NCBI GenBank assembly: GCA_913049555.1
Contig: CAJWYM010000015.1
Location: forward strand, 1 to 52,894
Direction of reading: 5' to 3'
Length of the DNA: 52,894 bases
Origin: an uncultured Opitutia bacterium
GTDB taxonomy: Bacteria > Verrucomicrobiota > Verrucomicrobiia > Opitutales > CAJWYM01
In this document: positions 34,192-43,592 of the stretch, in pieces
Layout: each line of letters begins with the position of its first letter
Numbering within the stretch: position 1 is the stretch's first letter
Notes under the pieces: model-generated
The model's database searches: none
What the model was told of the DNA's origin: nothing
The model's input: only the letters and a program-made list of their open reading frames with translations
Translations under genes and position numbers: made by a program

Positions 34192-35268
34192 ATGAGTTAC
34201 AAATTATTTATTCCAGGACCGATTGATATATCGGACAAAACCTATGAAGCTATGAAAACTCCCGTTGTTGGTCACAGAAGTCAGGACTTTGTGGACCTTT
34301 ACAATGCTGTGCAACCTGCTCTTCAAGAACTCATGTTCACTAAAGATCCAGTTTTTCTAAGCACTAGCAGCGCATGGGGAGTGATGGAAGGTGCTATTCG
34401 TAATTTAACTCAAAAGAAAGTTTTAAATTGTATGAACGGTGCCTTTTCAGACAAATGGTATGATGTTGCTACAAGATGTGGCAAAGAGGCCACTGCTTTA
34501 CAATTTGAATGGGGAACACCGATCGACCCTGAAGCCGTTCGTAAAGAACTCTCGAGCGGAGAATATGATACAATCACAATGGTCCACAACGAAACCTCTA
34601 CCGGGACAATGTCGGATCTGCCAGCGATTATGAAAGTACTTCAGGAGTTCCCTGATGTAATTTCTGTAGTTGACTCTGTCTCTTCCTTTACTGTGGTTCC
34701 AATAAAAAAAGATGAACTCGGGATCGATGTTCTTTTAAGCGGTTCCCAAAAAGCGCTGGCACTTCCACCAGGTATGGCTGTTTTCTCTCCCTCTAAAAGG
34801 GCATTTGCTCGGGCTGAAAAATTAAAGGATCGTGGTTATTATTTTGACTTTTTAGAATTTCTGAAAAACCACGAAAAAGGAATGACTCCTTCTACTCCCG
34901 TGATTCCTCTTATCAATGCCCTAAAATCTAAATTAGAGGATATACAAGCCGAAGGGATTCAAGCAAGATATGAACGGCACGCAAAACTCAATCACCTCGT
35001 TCACACATGGGTGGAAAACAATGGCTTTGAACTCCTTCCTGAAAAGCAATATGCCTCCAAGTCTTTAACTTGTGTTAAAAACAACCGTAATTTGGAGATT
35101 GCTGGATTAAACAAGGCCCTCAAGGAAAGATTTCATTGCGTAATTGATGGGGGTTACGGAAAACTTAAAGGAAAAACATTCCGCATTTCTAATATGGGGG
35201 ATGAAACGGAAGAAACGATCTCAGAACTCCTACAAAACCTAGATACACTTCTTCCTGAATTTCTTTAA
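34192..35268 (+). CDS. Class V PLP aminotransferase, alanine/serine-glyoxylate type
   Basis: A 358-residue fold type I PLP enzyme. FIPGPIDIS at the N-terminus, HRSQDF, the cofactor-ring Asp161 in VVDSVSS, and Schiff-base Lys187 in GSQKAL match the serine-pyruvate/alanine-glyoxylate aminotransferase family (also phosphonate-type and PucG-like members). Substrates are likely small amino acids and 2-oxo acids; exact pair unknown. Its TAA stop shares a base with the topoisomerase ATG (TAATG), so the two are translated together despite unrelated functions. Confidence 0.88.
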   Translation: MSYKLFIPGPIDISDKTYEAMKTPVVGHRSQDFVDLYNAVQPALQELMFTKDPVFLSTSSAWGVMEGAIRNLTQKKVLNCMNGAFSDKWYDVATRCGKEATALQFEWGTPIDPEAVRKELSSGEYDTITMVHNETSTGTMSDLPAIMKVLQEFPDVISVVDSVSSFTVVPIKKDELGIDVLLSGSQKALALPPGMAVFSPSKRAFARAEKLKDRGYYFDFLEFLKNHEKGMTPSTPVIPLINALKSKLEDIQAEGIQARYERHAKLNHLVHTWVENNGFELLPEKQYASKSLTCVKNNRNLEIAGLNKALKERFHCVIDGGYGKLKGKTFRISNMGDETEETISELLQNLDTLLPEFL

Positions 35269-37820
35269 TGAAAACTCTGATTATTGCAGAAAAACCAAGC
35301 GTAGCTGGAGATCTATCCAAGGTATTGGCTAAAAACTTAGGAAGCTTTAACAAAAAAGGAAAGTCTCGAGATTCTCAATATTATGAGAGTGATCAAGCAA
35401 TCATTACTTCAGCCGTTGGCCACTTAGTAGAGCTAAAAATGCCCACAACTACGGAAGGTAAAAATCTTCCTTGGAAGTTTGACGTTCTTCCTGCGATTCC
35501 CAAAGCTTTCGAACTTCAGCCAATTGAAACCACGAAAGCAAGACTCAAGCATGTTTTATCCCTTGCCAAAAAGAGAGAGGTGTCCCTGATCGTAAACGCT
35601 TGTGATGCAGGGCGAGAAGGAGAGTTGATCTTTCAATACATCATGGAAGTTGGGGCAATCAAAAAAACCACGAAAAGACTCTGGATGCGTTCGATGACCC
35701 CTTCAGCGATTTTGGATGCATGGGGTCAACTCCGTGAGGGCAATGATATGAATCCCCTGCGAGATGCTGCAAAGTGTCGCTCTGAATCGGATTGGTTGGT
35801 CGGACTTAATTCTACTCGAGCTTTAACCTGCTATCGCTCAAGGCACGGTAGTTTTAACATGACCGCTGCGGGTCGGGTCCAAACTCCAACATTGGCTATT
35901 TTAGCCAAGAGAGAACGAGAAATCATGGCCTTTAAGTCTAAACCTTATTATGAGGTGCAAGCAGACTTTTCAGTTGCCGCTGGAAGCTACCTTGGAAACT
36001 GGGTGGATCTTCTTTGGAAAAAAAACCCCCAAGACCCCCATTCAAGACCCGAACGAATCTGGGAGGAAGCAAAAGCGACGAAAATTAAAGATCGCTGCCA
36101 AGGGAAAACAGGCACCGTTACTGAAAAAACGAAGCCCCAAAAACAAGTTTCACCTCAACTCTACGATTTAACAACCCTCCAAAGAGAAGCCCCATTTACC
36201 GCAAAACAAACACTCAATATAGCCCAAGCTCTTTATGAAAAACACAAGATGCTTACTTATCCCAGAACGGACTCTCGCTATTTACCGGAAGATTATGTTT
36301 CAAAAGTAGTCCAAACCACAAAAGAATTTGCTAACTCTGACCACCCACTTGCTAAATATGCCAAGGAGTCGATCCAAAAAAACCAGATCCGATTTAACAA
36401 GAGGATTTTTAACAACGCAAAAGTATCCGACCACTTTGCGATCATACCCACAGGACGCAGAGTCAAATTGAACGATGCTGAGGCTAAAGTCTATGACATG
36501 GTGCTCAAACGATTTTTAGCAGTGTTTTTTCCTGCAGCAGAATTTGAACTAACAACTCGACTGACAACGATTGACCACCAATCAGAAGTAGATACTTTCC
36601 GAACCACTGGTAAAGTTCTGGTCAATCCTGGATGGTTGAGCGTTTATGGTCGAGAAAAAGGAGTCGCAGCTTCCAAGGACGAATTGGTTCCCGTAACTCA
36701 AAATGAAGAGGCAACTGTTGAGAATTTAGAACAACTTTCAAAGCAAACCAATCCACCCGCTCGCTACACCGAGTCCACTTTGTTATCGGCGATGGAGGGG
36801 GCTGGAAAACTTGTAGACGATGACGAGCTCAGAGAAGCTATGTCCGAGAGAGGCTTAGGAACACCGGCGACACGAGCCGCAACGATTGAAGGATTGATTT
36901 CTCAAAAATACATCGCTCGCGATGGAAGAGATTTAAATGTAAGTGGAAAAGGCCTCAGCCTGATCGAGCTTTTAGAGGAAATGGACATACAACCCCTAAC
37001 CTCCCCCTCCATGACTGGAGATTGGGAAGCTAAATTGCGACATATGGAAAAAGGGAAATTAGATCGCAAAACATTCATGACGGAGATCATAACCTTCACT
37101 GAAGAAGTGGTCACCAAAGCCAAAAAGCATTTAATTTCCATAACGGATAAGAAATACCCGAACATACCTGCTCGCTGCCCCGAGTGTGAGCAAACGCATT
37201 TAAAACAAACCGATGGGACCTACGAATGCGAACAATCAGAGTGCACTTTTAAAATAAATAAGCACATAGCTGGTCGAGGTTTCTCGGACTCAGAAGCCGT
37301 TGAATTCATAAACAACAAAAAACTTGAGACGCGCGACGGCTTTATGTCACGGTTCAACAAACCTTTTGAGGCTGGATTAGAGCTCATACGTCCGGTCAGT
37401 AAAACTGGAAAACTCGGAAAGTGGAAAACAAACTTTGTCTTCGAAAACGATGAAAACGAAGATGCTGACTCTATTGACTTCACAGAAGATATGAAGGTGG
37501 GCGAGTGTAAATTGAATGGTCAAAAACTAGTCAAAATCTACCAAACTGAGAAAGCTTACTTTGTCCCATCCATGGAAGTAAAAGGAGAAGACAACGGGCT
37601 TAGAATGGGCAAAATGATTCTTCAGCAACCCTTGGCTCCTCAAGATATTTTAGAGCTTATTGAAAAAGGTAAAACAAAAGTTTTGGATAAGTTTATATCG
37701 AAGAGAACCAAACGCGCATTCAGTGCTCATTTAACAATGAACTTTACTACTGGCAAAATAGGCTTTGAATTCCCACCTCGTCCAGCTAAAAAAGCAAAGA
37801 AAAAGAAAGCAAGCGATTAG
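35268..37820 (+). CDS. topB: DNA topoisomerase III
   Basis: An 850-residue type IA topoisomerase. TOPRIM motifs [13 protein letters not shown] and [10 protein letters not shown] are near the N-terminus, and the active-site tyrosine is Tyr331 in [13 protein letters not shown]. Later [13 protein letters not shown] is a core motif. The C-terminal part has a four-Cys zinc element (CPEC...CEQSEC at about 635-657) and ends in a Lys-rich tail typical of TopB, which resolves recombination intermediates. Slightly longer than E. coli TopB (653). No mobile-element genes are next to it, so a chromosomal role is likely. Confidence 0.93.
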   Translation: MKTLIIAEKPSVAGDLSKVLAKNLGSFNKKGKSRDSQYYESDQAIITSAVGHLVELKMPTTTEGKNLPWKFDVLPAIPKAFELQPIETTKARLKHVLSLAKKREVSLIVNACDAGREGELIFQYIMEVGAIKKTTKRLWMRSMTPSAILDAWGQLREGNDMNPLRDAAKCRSESDWLVGLNSTRALTCYRSRHGSFNMTAAGRVQTPTLAILAKREREIMAFKSKPYYEVQADFSVAAGSYLGNWVDLLWKKNPQDPHSRPERIWEEAKATKIKDRCQGKTGTVTEKTKPQKQVSPQLYDLTTLQREAPFTAKQTLNIAQALYEKHKMLTYPRTDSRYLPEDYVSKVVQTTKEFANSDHPLAKYAKESIQKNQIRFNKRIFNNAKVSDHFAIIPTGRRVKLNDAEAKVYDMVLKRFLAVFFPAAEFELTTRLTTIDHQSEVDTFRTTGKVLVNPGWLSVYGREKGVAASKDELVPVTQNEEATVENLEQLSKQTNPPARYTESTLLSAMEGAGKLVDDDELREAMSERGLGTPATRAATIEGLISQKYIARDGRDLNVSGKGLSLIELLEEMDIQPLTSPSMTGDWEAKLRHMEKGKLDRKTFMTEIITFTEEVVTKAKKHLISITDKKYPNIPARCPECEQTHLKQTDGTYECEQSECTFKINKHIAGRGFSDSEAVEFINNKKLETRDGFMSRFNKPFEAGLELIRPVSKTGKLGKWKTNFVFENDENEDADSIDFTEDMKVGECKLNGQKLVKIYQTEKAYFVPSMEVKGEDNGLRMGKMILQQPLAPQDILELIEKGKTKVLDKFISKRTKRAFSAHLTMNFTTGKIGFEFPPRPAKKAKKKKASD

Positions 37821-37966
37821 GTCATATTTCTAGTAGGATTTTTTCAAATTAAAAAAATTCTGATTAGAGACCTTTTTTTCTACTCATTTTTATCCATTTT
37901 AATAGAAAAATTCATTTTGTATTGTGAGAAAGCCTACAATCATAATATTTCCTTTTCTAGATAGAT

Positions 37967-39232
37967 TCACTTCATAAGTTCAATTGCTTTAAGCAACTGA
38001 AAATCTTTATTAGGATTGTTTTCATGGATTTCTTGGAACGATTTTACCATCCGTGAAATCTCAGTTTCTCCCTCCCTCGTGACAAAGTTTGTTACTTCAT
38101 AGTCGGGTTCTAATCCGACCCCATTAATATTGAATCCATCAGCGAGCAAATACCTAGCAGCTGTAAGCTTCAGAGCAGTCGAACGATTCAGTTGAAAAAT
38201 ATTTTGTATGCTTGCTTTGCCAAAGCTTTTCTCGCCAACCAGTTGAGCCCCTATTTTTAAGCGCAAGACCCCTGCTAATAGTTCTGCAGAACTTGAAGTG
38301 TTGCCATTGATAAGGATGACCATAGGCAGAGTACTTTTCAAAGTTTTATCAGAGGACTCAATCGCTGTATTTTCAGAGGGAATCCGAGACTGTAGGACAA
38401 GAATGGTTTCTTTAGGAGGAAAAAACAAATCCGCTAACTCTATGGCTTGTTGCAGTAAACCTCCCGGATTGTCTCTAAGATCAACAATGATACCTTTAGG
38501 ACTATAATTTCTGACAAGATCCTCATACTTCTGCCGAAAATGATTGGGAGTCGTACTGGTGAATTGAGAAATTTTTAAGTATCCTATAGAACCGGACTCA
38601 TAAGTCGAACTTAGGATACTTTCAACCCAAACCTCTTTCTTTTTAATTTCAACCAAAAATTCTTTTTTGTTTTCCAAAGGAGACTGTCGTTCAACATTCA
38701 AATCAATGGCTGAATTTACCTCCCCTCGAATCATTGCAACCAATTGATTTTCATTCAATTCACTGATTTTCTTGCTATTAATATGTGTGATCGTGTCCTC
38801 GAGTTTTAGACCCGCTTGATCCGCTGGGGAATCAGGGACTACCTCTTTAATGATGGCTACATCCCCCATTTTTTTGATTTCAATCCCAATTCCGTTGTAA
38901 ACTCCGTAATTTTCCTTAGCAAATTCATTGAACTCCTCTGGAACCACATACTCAGAGTACCTGTCTAATTTATAGGTCATAGCTCGAATTGCAGTATCCG
39001 CTAACTCATCATAAGTGACGTTTTCCGAATCAAGATAGTACTCATTGATAATTCTTAAGCTACTCTCTAATTTCTTAACATTTTTCCAATAATCTATTTC
39101 AAAAAAAGGAGAATTCAATGGATTTCTTAGAAAGTGGATCCCCATAACTACACTTGCAGTCAATAAACAGGACAAAATGATTGAGTATAGTTTCACGTAG
39201 TTAAATTTAACACTGAACCCTAACTTATCCAA
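37967..39232 (-). CDS. C-terminal processing peptidase (S41 family, CtpA-like)
   Basis: A 421-residue protease anchored by one N-terminal helix (about 14-35). Residues about 110-185 are a PDZ domain (NGIGIEI...PADQAGLKLEDTITHIN). The S41 core follows, with the catalytic dyad Ser314 (TSSSAELLAG) and Lys339 (GEKSFGKAS) 25 residues apart, as in CtpA. It would trim or degrade proteins in the periplasm, recognising their C-termini. Start is TTG with no good ATG alternative before the membrane helix. Single-gene unit on the minus strand. Confidence 0.92.
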   Translation of the reverse strand: MDKLGFSVKFNYVKLYSIILSCLLTASVVMGIHFLRNPLNSPFFEIDYWKNVKKLESSLRIINEYYLDSENVTYDELADTAIRAMTYKLDRYSEYVVPEEFNEFAKENYGVYNGIGIEIKKMGDVAIIKEVVPDSPADQAGLKLEDTITHINSKKISELNENQLVAMIRGEVNSAIDLNVERQSPLENKKEFLVEIKKKEVWVESILSSTYESGSIGYLKISQFTSTTPNHFRQKYEDLVRNYSPKGIIVDLRDNPGGLLQQAIELADLFFPPKETILVLQSRIPSENTAIESSDKTLKSTLPMVILINGNTSSSAELLAGVLRLKIGAQLVGEKSFGKASIQNIFQLNRSTALKLTAARYLLADGFNINGVGLEPDYEVTNFVTREGETEISRMVKSFQEIHENNPNKDFQLLKAIELMK

Positions 39233-39462
39233 TAATCAGAAAAAATAAAGCCAAACGAATCAATCCACCCATCATTTATAAGATTCTAACTATTATTACG
39301 GAAAAGAATCCAAGGAACAAACCTCCCGTTTGAATGAATTCAGTGAATTTAAAAATCCTAATTTGTTTTTTGAGAGATTTTTAGGATTCTAAAAACTAAA
39401 CTACTCATTGAGCAATCCTCTCTTAATGTGGAATTTGAGAGGCAATCCTAGCATCCAAAATG

Positions 39463-40119
39463 CTAAATCCCACGATTTGCAGTTTTTCCTTCTCCCAAAA
39501 AACCAGCAAATGCAAGGTTAGGATAGACGATAGACCCTTTTGCTAAAATGGTTCCAGGATTCAAGGTAGAATTGCATCCGACTTGAGAACCCTCTCCTAA
39601 AATCCCACCAATTTTTCTCATTCCAGTATTTACATAACCTTCAGGAGTTTTGATACAAATATTTTTTTTGTCTAATCGTAAATTAGATAAGATAGCTCCA
39701 GCTCCTAAATGGGATTTTGTACCTAGAATAGAATCTCCTACATAATTGTAATGAGGAGACTCTACTTGATCAAAGAGGAGACAGTTCTTATATTCGCAGG
39801 AATTGCCCAATACACAATTTTTACCAGTAATTACATTTCCTCGTATATATACTCCAGGCCTCAATTGACAGCCATCCCCTATGTAAGCAGGACCCTCAAT
39901 CGATCCGAAAGCAGGTAAAAGAACCCCTTTGCCAATGTAAACCTCTTTGCCGATATAGAGAGAAGGCGGAGTCTCCAATTTTTGGCCGTTCCATTCCGAG
40001 AAATTTGCTAAAGCCTCTTTAATTTTTGGCAACCACTCCCAAGGGTAAGATTCGAGACTAAAGAAGTCTCTGAAAGCAAAATCTGCAGGGATTGAGTATA
40101 AATCGGAAGCTTTAAGCAT
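39463..40119 (-). CDS. Left-handed beta-helix acyltransferase-like protein (GlmU C-terminal-like)
   Basis: A 218-residue protein. After an N-terminal helical segment, hexapeptide repeats (YIGKEVYIGKGVLLPAFGSI, AYIGDGCQLRPGVYIRG) form a left-handed parallel beta-helix. The NYVGDSILGTKSHLGAGAILSN and TGMRKIGGILGEGSQVGCNS patterns resemble the acetyltransferase half of GlmU/GCD1-like sugar nucleotidyltransferases, but the pyrophosphorylase half is missing. Probably transfers an acyl group to a nucleotide sugar or acts as a regulatory subunit. Substrate unknown. Confidence 0.72.
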   Translation of the reverse strand: MLKASDLYSIPADFAFRDFFSLESYPWEWLPKIKEALANFSEWNGQKLETPPSLYIGKEVYIGKGVLLPAFGSIEGPAYIGDGCQLRPGVYIRGNVITGKNCVLGNSCEYKNCLLFDQVESPHYNYVGDSILGTKSHLGAGAILSNLRLDKKNICIKTPEGYVNTGMRKIGGILGEGSQVGCNSTLNPGTILAKGSIVYPNLAFAGFLGEGKTANRGI

Positions 40120-40218
40120 AGAAATTAAAATAATTCATCCTTCCAATGAGTCGACCCAATTATTGAAACAAGAATCTATAAATATTCGTTGAAAAACAAA
40201 AACAAATCGATTTGAAAA

Positions 40219-40294
40219 TGGTGGAGACGATCGGGTTCGAACCGACGACCCTCACGCTGCCAGCGTGATGCTCTTCCAACTGAGCTACGTCCCC
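40219..40294 (-). tRNA. tRNA-Ala (GGC anticodon)
   Basis: The reverse complement folds into a full cloverleaf: acceptor GGGGACG/CGTCTCC with the alanine identity pair G3-U70, D-arm with AGCTCAGTTGG, anticodon stem TCACG/CGTGA around loop CTGGCAG (anticodon GGC), and T-arm GGTTCGAACCC. Discriminator A73 is followed by an encoded CCA (40219-40221). It lies in the spacer before the AAA+ gene's end. Confidence 0.97.
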
Positions 40295-40438
40295 ATAGGC
40301 TGTTACTATTCATAGAAGCAATCTACGATAGAAATGTAAAGATTATTTTAACAATCCTAAATGGGGAAATCTTTAAAAGATTGAAGCAAATTCCTCTCGA
40401 ATGAATAGTTTTTAATTGAAATCTTCATAAGAATATTT

Positions 40439-41740
40439 CTAATTCAAATCCTTTTTTGTAATATTCGTAAGCTGCCTTCTGGAAAGAGTTTTCTTGGTTG
40501 AATTTAAACGAACCGCTTGCTTGCGAACCGCTTTTTCAAAAAGATTTCGAACATATCGACCATTCCCAAAACCATTTTCTTTCTTACTAAGATCCTCTTT
40601 CATTTGAGCTGATAGAATCTCTCTTGCGCCTGCTGTCAAAGTATAATCATTGGACTGACTCAATAGATCGAAAATGGCCAGCAACTCCTCAAGCTTATAA
40701 TCGGGAAAATCGATAAAGGTGTTGAAACGAGACTTTAATCCAGGGTTCGCTGTAATAAAAGTGTCCATCTCTTCCTTATAACCCGCAACAATAACGATGA
40801 GGCGATCTCGATCGTCTTCAATTCTTTTGACCAGTGCATCGATCGCCTCTTTTCCAAAATCAGATCCCGAGGATTCCCGAAATAAAGCATAGGCCTCATC
40901 GATAAACAAAATGCCATCCAAGGCTTCATCCACTACCTGATTTGTCTTTACCTCTGTATGACCAATATGTTGACCTACCAGACCAGATCGATCGGTTTCA
41001 ATCAAGTGTCCCTTTTTTAAAATCCCCATTGCCTTGAGAGTTTTTGAGAAAATACGAGCTACAGTCGTCTTCCCTGTTCCAGGATTTCCAGTAAAGACCA
41101 TGTGCAAAGACATTTCAGGACTTTGCATTTTATGAGATTTTCGATGATTTTGAATTTCAATTAAATGGATCAGCTCTTGAACCTGCTTTTTTACAGAATC
41201 CAATCCAATGAGTTCTTCCAGTTCCGCCTGATGTTCTTGAAGAGTTTTTTCGGGCTCCTTGTTTTCTTTTTTACTCTTTTTTTGATGAAGTTCTTTTTTA
41301 TTTGTTTTGAGTTTTTTCAGATTAGGAGTCTCCTCCAAAACAATTTGTGAAAACTGCTCAAACATATGAGTTGCATTTTCAGAACCCTCCAATTCGAGCA
41401 TGATCAAAAAAAGTTCTTTTAATAATTCAGCAAAAGTTGGTTCTTTCCTCGCTAACTTAAAATCATAAAAACTGAACTCTGGAAGACGCGCCACACGATC
41501 TTCTAACATTTTAGCATAACTTTTAGACCAATCCAAGGAACGGAATGCAGCTTCTAAAAATTTCAATTGTGTGGTTGTAATTTTTCCATCAGAACGAGTT
41601 CCGATAAAAAGAGCGTAACAAATTTCAAACTCAAGTTCAAAAACTGAAGCTTGTTTTTTACCAACCAATTCCTTCTTTATTGCAGGGAAAGATTCTAAAC
41701 AAACGCTCAGTCTAGCATGTGGAATCGAAGTCAACCCCAA
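40439..41740 (-). CDS. CbbX/SpoVK-like AAA+ ATPase with an N-terminal helical domain
   Basis: A 433-residue protein. The C-terminal AAA+ module (about 170-425) has Walker A GNPGTGKTT (218-226), Walker B ILFIDEAYAL (277-286) and arginine finger GLKSRFN (Arg338), closest in style to CbbX/SpoVK proteins that remodel other proteins. The N-terminal 130 residues contain a TerB-like acidic helical domain (YALFIGTRSDGKITTTQLKF), then a Lys/Glu-rich linker (about 141-170). It starts with TTG 7 bases after the stop of the basic/acidic 581-residue protein, so the two form one transcription unit. The target is unknown; the partner gene product is an obvious candidate. Confidence 0.85.
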   Translation of the reverse strand: MGLTSIPHARLSVCLESFPAIKKELVGKKQASVFELEFEICYALFIGTRSDGKITTTQLKFLEAAFRSLDWSKSYAKMLEDRVARLPEFSFYDFKLARKEPTFAELLKELFLIMLELEGSENATHMFEQFSQIVLEETPNLKKLKTNKKELHQKKSKKENKEPEKTLQEHQAELEELIGLDSVKKQVQELIHLIEIQNHRKSHKMQSPEMSLHMVFTGNPGTGKTTVARIFSKTLKAMGILKKGHLIETDRSGLVGQHIGHTEVKTNQVVDEALDGILFIDEAYALFRESSGSDFGKEAIDALVKRIEDDRDRLIVIVAGYKEEMDTFITANPGLKSRFNTFIDFPDYKLEELLAIFDLLSQSNDYTLTAGAREILSAQMKEDLSKKENGFGNGRYVRNLFEKAVRKQAVRLNSTKKTLSRRQLTNITKKDLN

Positions 41741-41747
41741 TGCTCAA

Positions 41748-43493
41748 TTAAGAGTTTTGATTTTCTACTGGCGAACTCTCTGGTGATTCTAAATCTTTAA
41801 TGGGAGAGGATTGGTCAAGAGATCGTTGAGAATCAAGCTCTGCTTTCTCCTCTGAATCCAAAGGAACTTCAATCGATTCAGCCACAGAATCAGAAATTTC
41901 TGTATCAATTACAGGAGGAAGCTCAGATTTTGTTTCATCTAAATCTGGATTTAAATTTTTAGATTCAAGCCCGCTCTCAATAGAAGGATCAGATTCGGTG
42001 GGAGTTGTTTCTAAAGATTGATTAGAAGGCTCGGGTGTGGATTCTTCGACTGGTTTATGAGACTTTTCAGTCTCCTTTGATTTCTTGGGCTTGGCAGGCT
42101 CTTGGATTTTAATAGCGACCAATTCCCCATTGGCGAATTCAGTCACATATCCTTCGGATACCAACCAATACAAATCAATTTTAAGTTGTTTCAACCTCCC
42201 TTGATCTTCAACTGAAAGAATCGGCTCTTCAGAAGCTTCAGTGGCATCAGAATTTTCGCTAGGTTGGGTAGGTTTGATATTTTTAGGCAATTTAATGCCA
42301 AGGTACTTTTCTGAAATATCAGAGTTTTTAATTTCTTCGTTCTTGAGTATGAAATCAAGCAAAGCTTGTATAGTGGGAGAGAATCCACTTTCAGGATGCG
42401 ATTGTTTTCTTTTCACCGAACAGACAAAAGATATATTTTTTGCACTTTTCTTAAAAATACTAAAGTTCATCTTCCTCAAACGAACTCGCAATCCAGTTGC
42501 TGTATCAAGAGGGAAACGAGCTTGAGAATCCAAATAAACTTTGATTGATTTTTTTAGATCGTTGTTCGGTAGCTTGTCGTAGTGAACTCCTGAAATTTTT
42601 GCCCGAGAACCTCTTTTAAAGATTTTGTTGGCTCTTGTTTTAACTAGGAAGTTTTTAGCCGATTCGAGAGAAGAAAAATTCTGGGGCTCGTCTGCTTTTC
42701 TATCTTTTAGAATATAGACTTTCTGCTTGGTCATTTTTTCAACCCAAGTTTGGATCAAATCAGGTTCACTGACAGATTCTATTTTACCTTCAACACGCCC
42801 AATCGTTAATCCACTCACTGAACAATGCTCAGTTAAAATCTCATTGTATTTGTGGTAATTTGGTGGAGCAAGTAATTCCCCTGAGATTCCACATCGATTG
42901 ACTACAGAGAAACTTCCACTTGGCGCTTCTTTTTCTATTTCTTGAATGTCAAAAAACGCTTCAATGTTATTTTTAACTACATAAGAAATCGCTTCTGCCT
43001 CAGAAGCAAATGGAACATTGGAGGGCTGAGTGATATAAAAAGGCTCTCTCGGATCCTCTTTTTTACCATCCAAGGGCTCTATATTTAAGATGTAACGCTC
43101 TGGTTTCTCTAGAATAATTTTAGCAATGTCAAACAACTCATAAGTTCTGCAGGAACTTCGCATGACCTTGATGAGTTTTCGAAATGGCAATTCCTCAGGA
43201 GTGATATAAACTTTAACCGTCGGTTTAAAAAACTCTTCAGAACGTTTGTTGCCTGACTTACGATTGAATTTTCCACCTCTGGTGTCTCGAGCTTTACTTC
43301 CGCCCCCCTCTTTGGTGAAACGTCGATCTCTTGGTTTCTTGTTAGAAGGCCTTTTTCTAGCTTCGGGTTTCCCTTGACCTGCTGAAACTGGTTGATTGTC
43401 CCAAGCAGTATTGAAGCTGAGCCCTTGCAGTGCGCTTAGGTCAACAGGTTGGTTCGTAGTGTCTTTGTCTTTCGACTCAGGATTATCAGTCAT
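41748..43493 (-). CDS. Conserved-looking protein of unknown function with basic N-terminus and acidic tail
   Basis: A 581-residue protein I do not recognise. Residues about 40-90 are Lys/Arg/Gly-rich (KKPRDRRFTKEGGGS, FNRKSGNKR), as in RNA-binding tails. The middle (about 95-450) looks globular, with VKVYITPEELPFRKL, a GELLAPPNYHKYNE motif and EHCSVS. The C-terminal third (about 465-581) is Glu/Ser/Pro-rich and acidic, probably disordered. No signal peptide or membrane segment, so it is cytoplasmic. ATG at 43493 is preferred to the TTG two codons upstream. It is followed by the AAA+ ATPase after 7 bases. A nucleic-acid-binding role is inference from composition. Confidence 0.75.
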   Translation of the reverse strand: MTDNPESKDKDTTNQPVDLSALQGLSFNTAWDNQPVSAGQGKPEARKRPSNKKPRDRRFTKEGGGSKARDTRGGKFNRKSGNKRSEEFFKPTVKVYITPEELPFRKLIKVMRSSCRTYELFDIAKIILEKPERYILNIEPLDGKKEDPREPFYITQPSNVPFASEAEAISYVVKNNIEAFFDIQEIEKEAPSGSFSVVNRCGISGELLAPPNYHKYNEILTEHCSVSGLTIGRVEGKIESVSEPDLIQTWVEKMTKQKVYILKDRKADEPQNFSSLESAKNFLVKTRANKIFKRGSRAKISGVHYDKLPNNDLKKSIKVYLDSQARFPLDTATGLRVRLRKMNFSIFKKSAKNISFVCSVKRKQSHPESGFSPTIQALLDFILKNEEIKNSDISEKYLGIKLPKNIKPTQPSENSDATEASEEPILSVEDQGRLKQLKIDLYWLVSEGYVTEFANGELVAIKIQEPAKPKKSKETEKSHKPVEESTPEPSNQSLETTPTESDPSIESGLESKNLNPDLDETKSELPPVIDTEISDSVAESIEVPLDSEEKAELDSQRSLDQSSPIKDLESPESSPVENQNS

Positions 43494-43592
43494 AATCAAG
43501 GCTTTTGTATTTATAATCTAAAATCTCTATTTAACAAAAGAAATAAGAAAGAATCGAACCAATTCTTCGATTGGAAACAATTTGTAAGAAAT

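Noticed and set aside
35950-36171. 73-residue plus-strand frame inside topB
   Set aside because: Out-of-frame shadow of a strongly supported gene; composition is simply Lys-rich from the AT-rich codons.
37850-37880. T-rich/A-rich fold after topB considered as a terminator
   Set aside because: The stem would be A-T only (TTTTTT/AAAAAA) with no GC pairs, too weak to call.
40120-40438. Search for a tRNA cluster or integrated element at tRNA-Ala
   Set aside because: Only one tRNA is present, with no integrase, no repeated tRNA 3' end and normal neighbouring genes.
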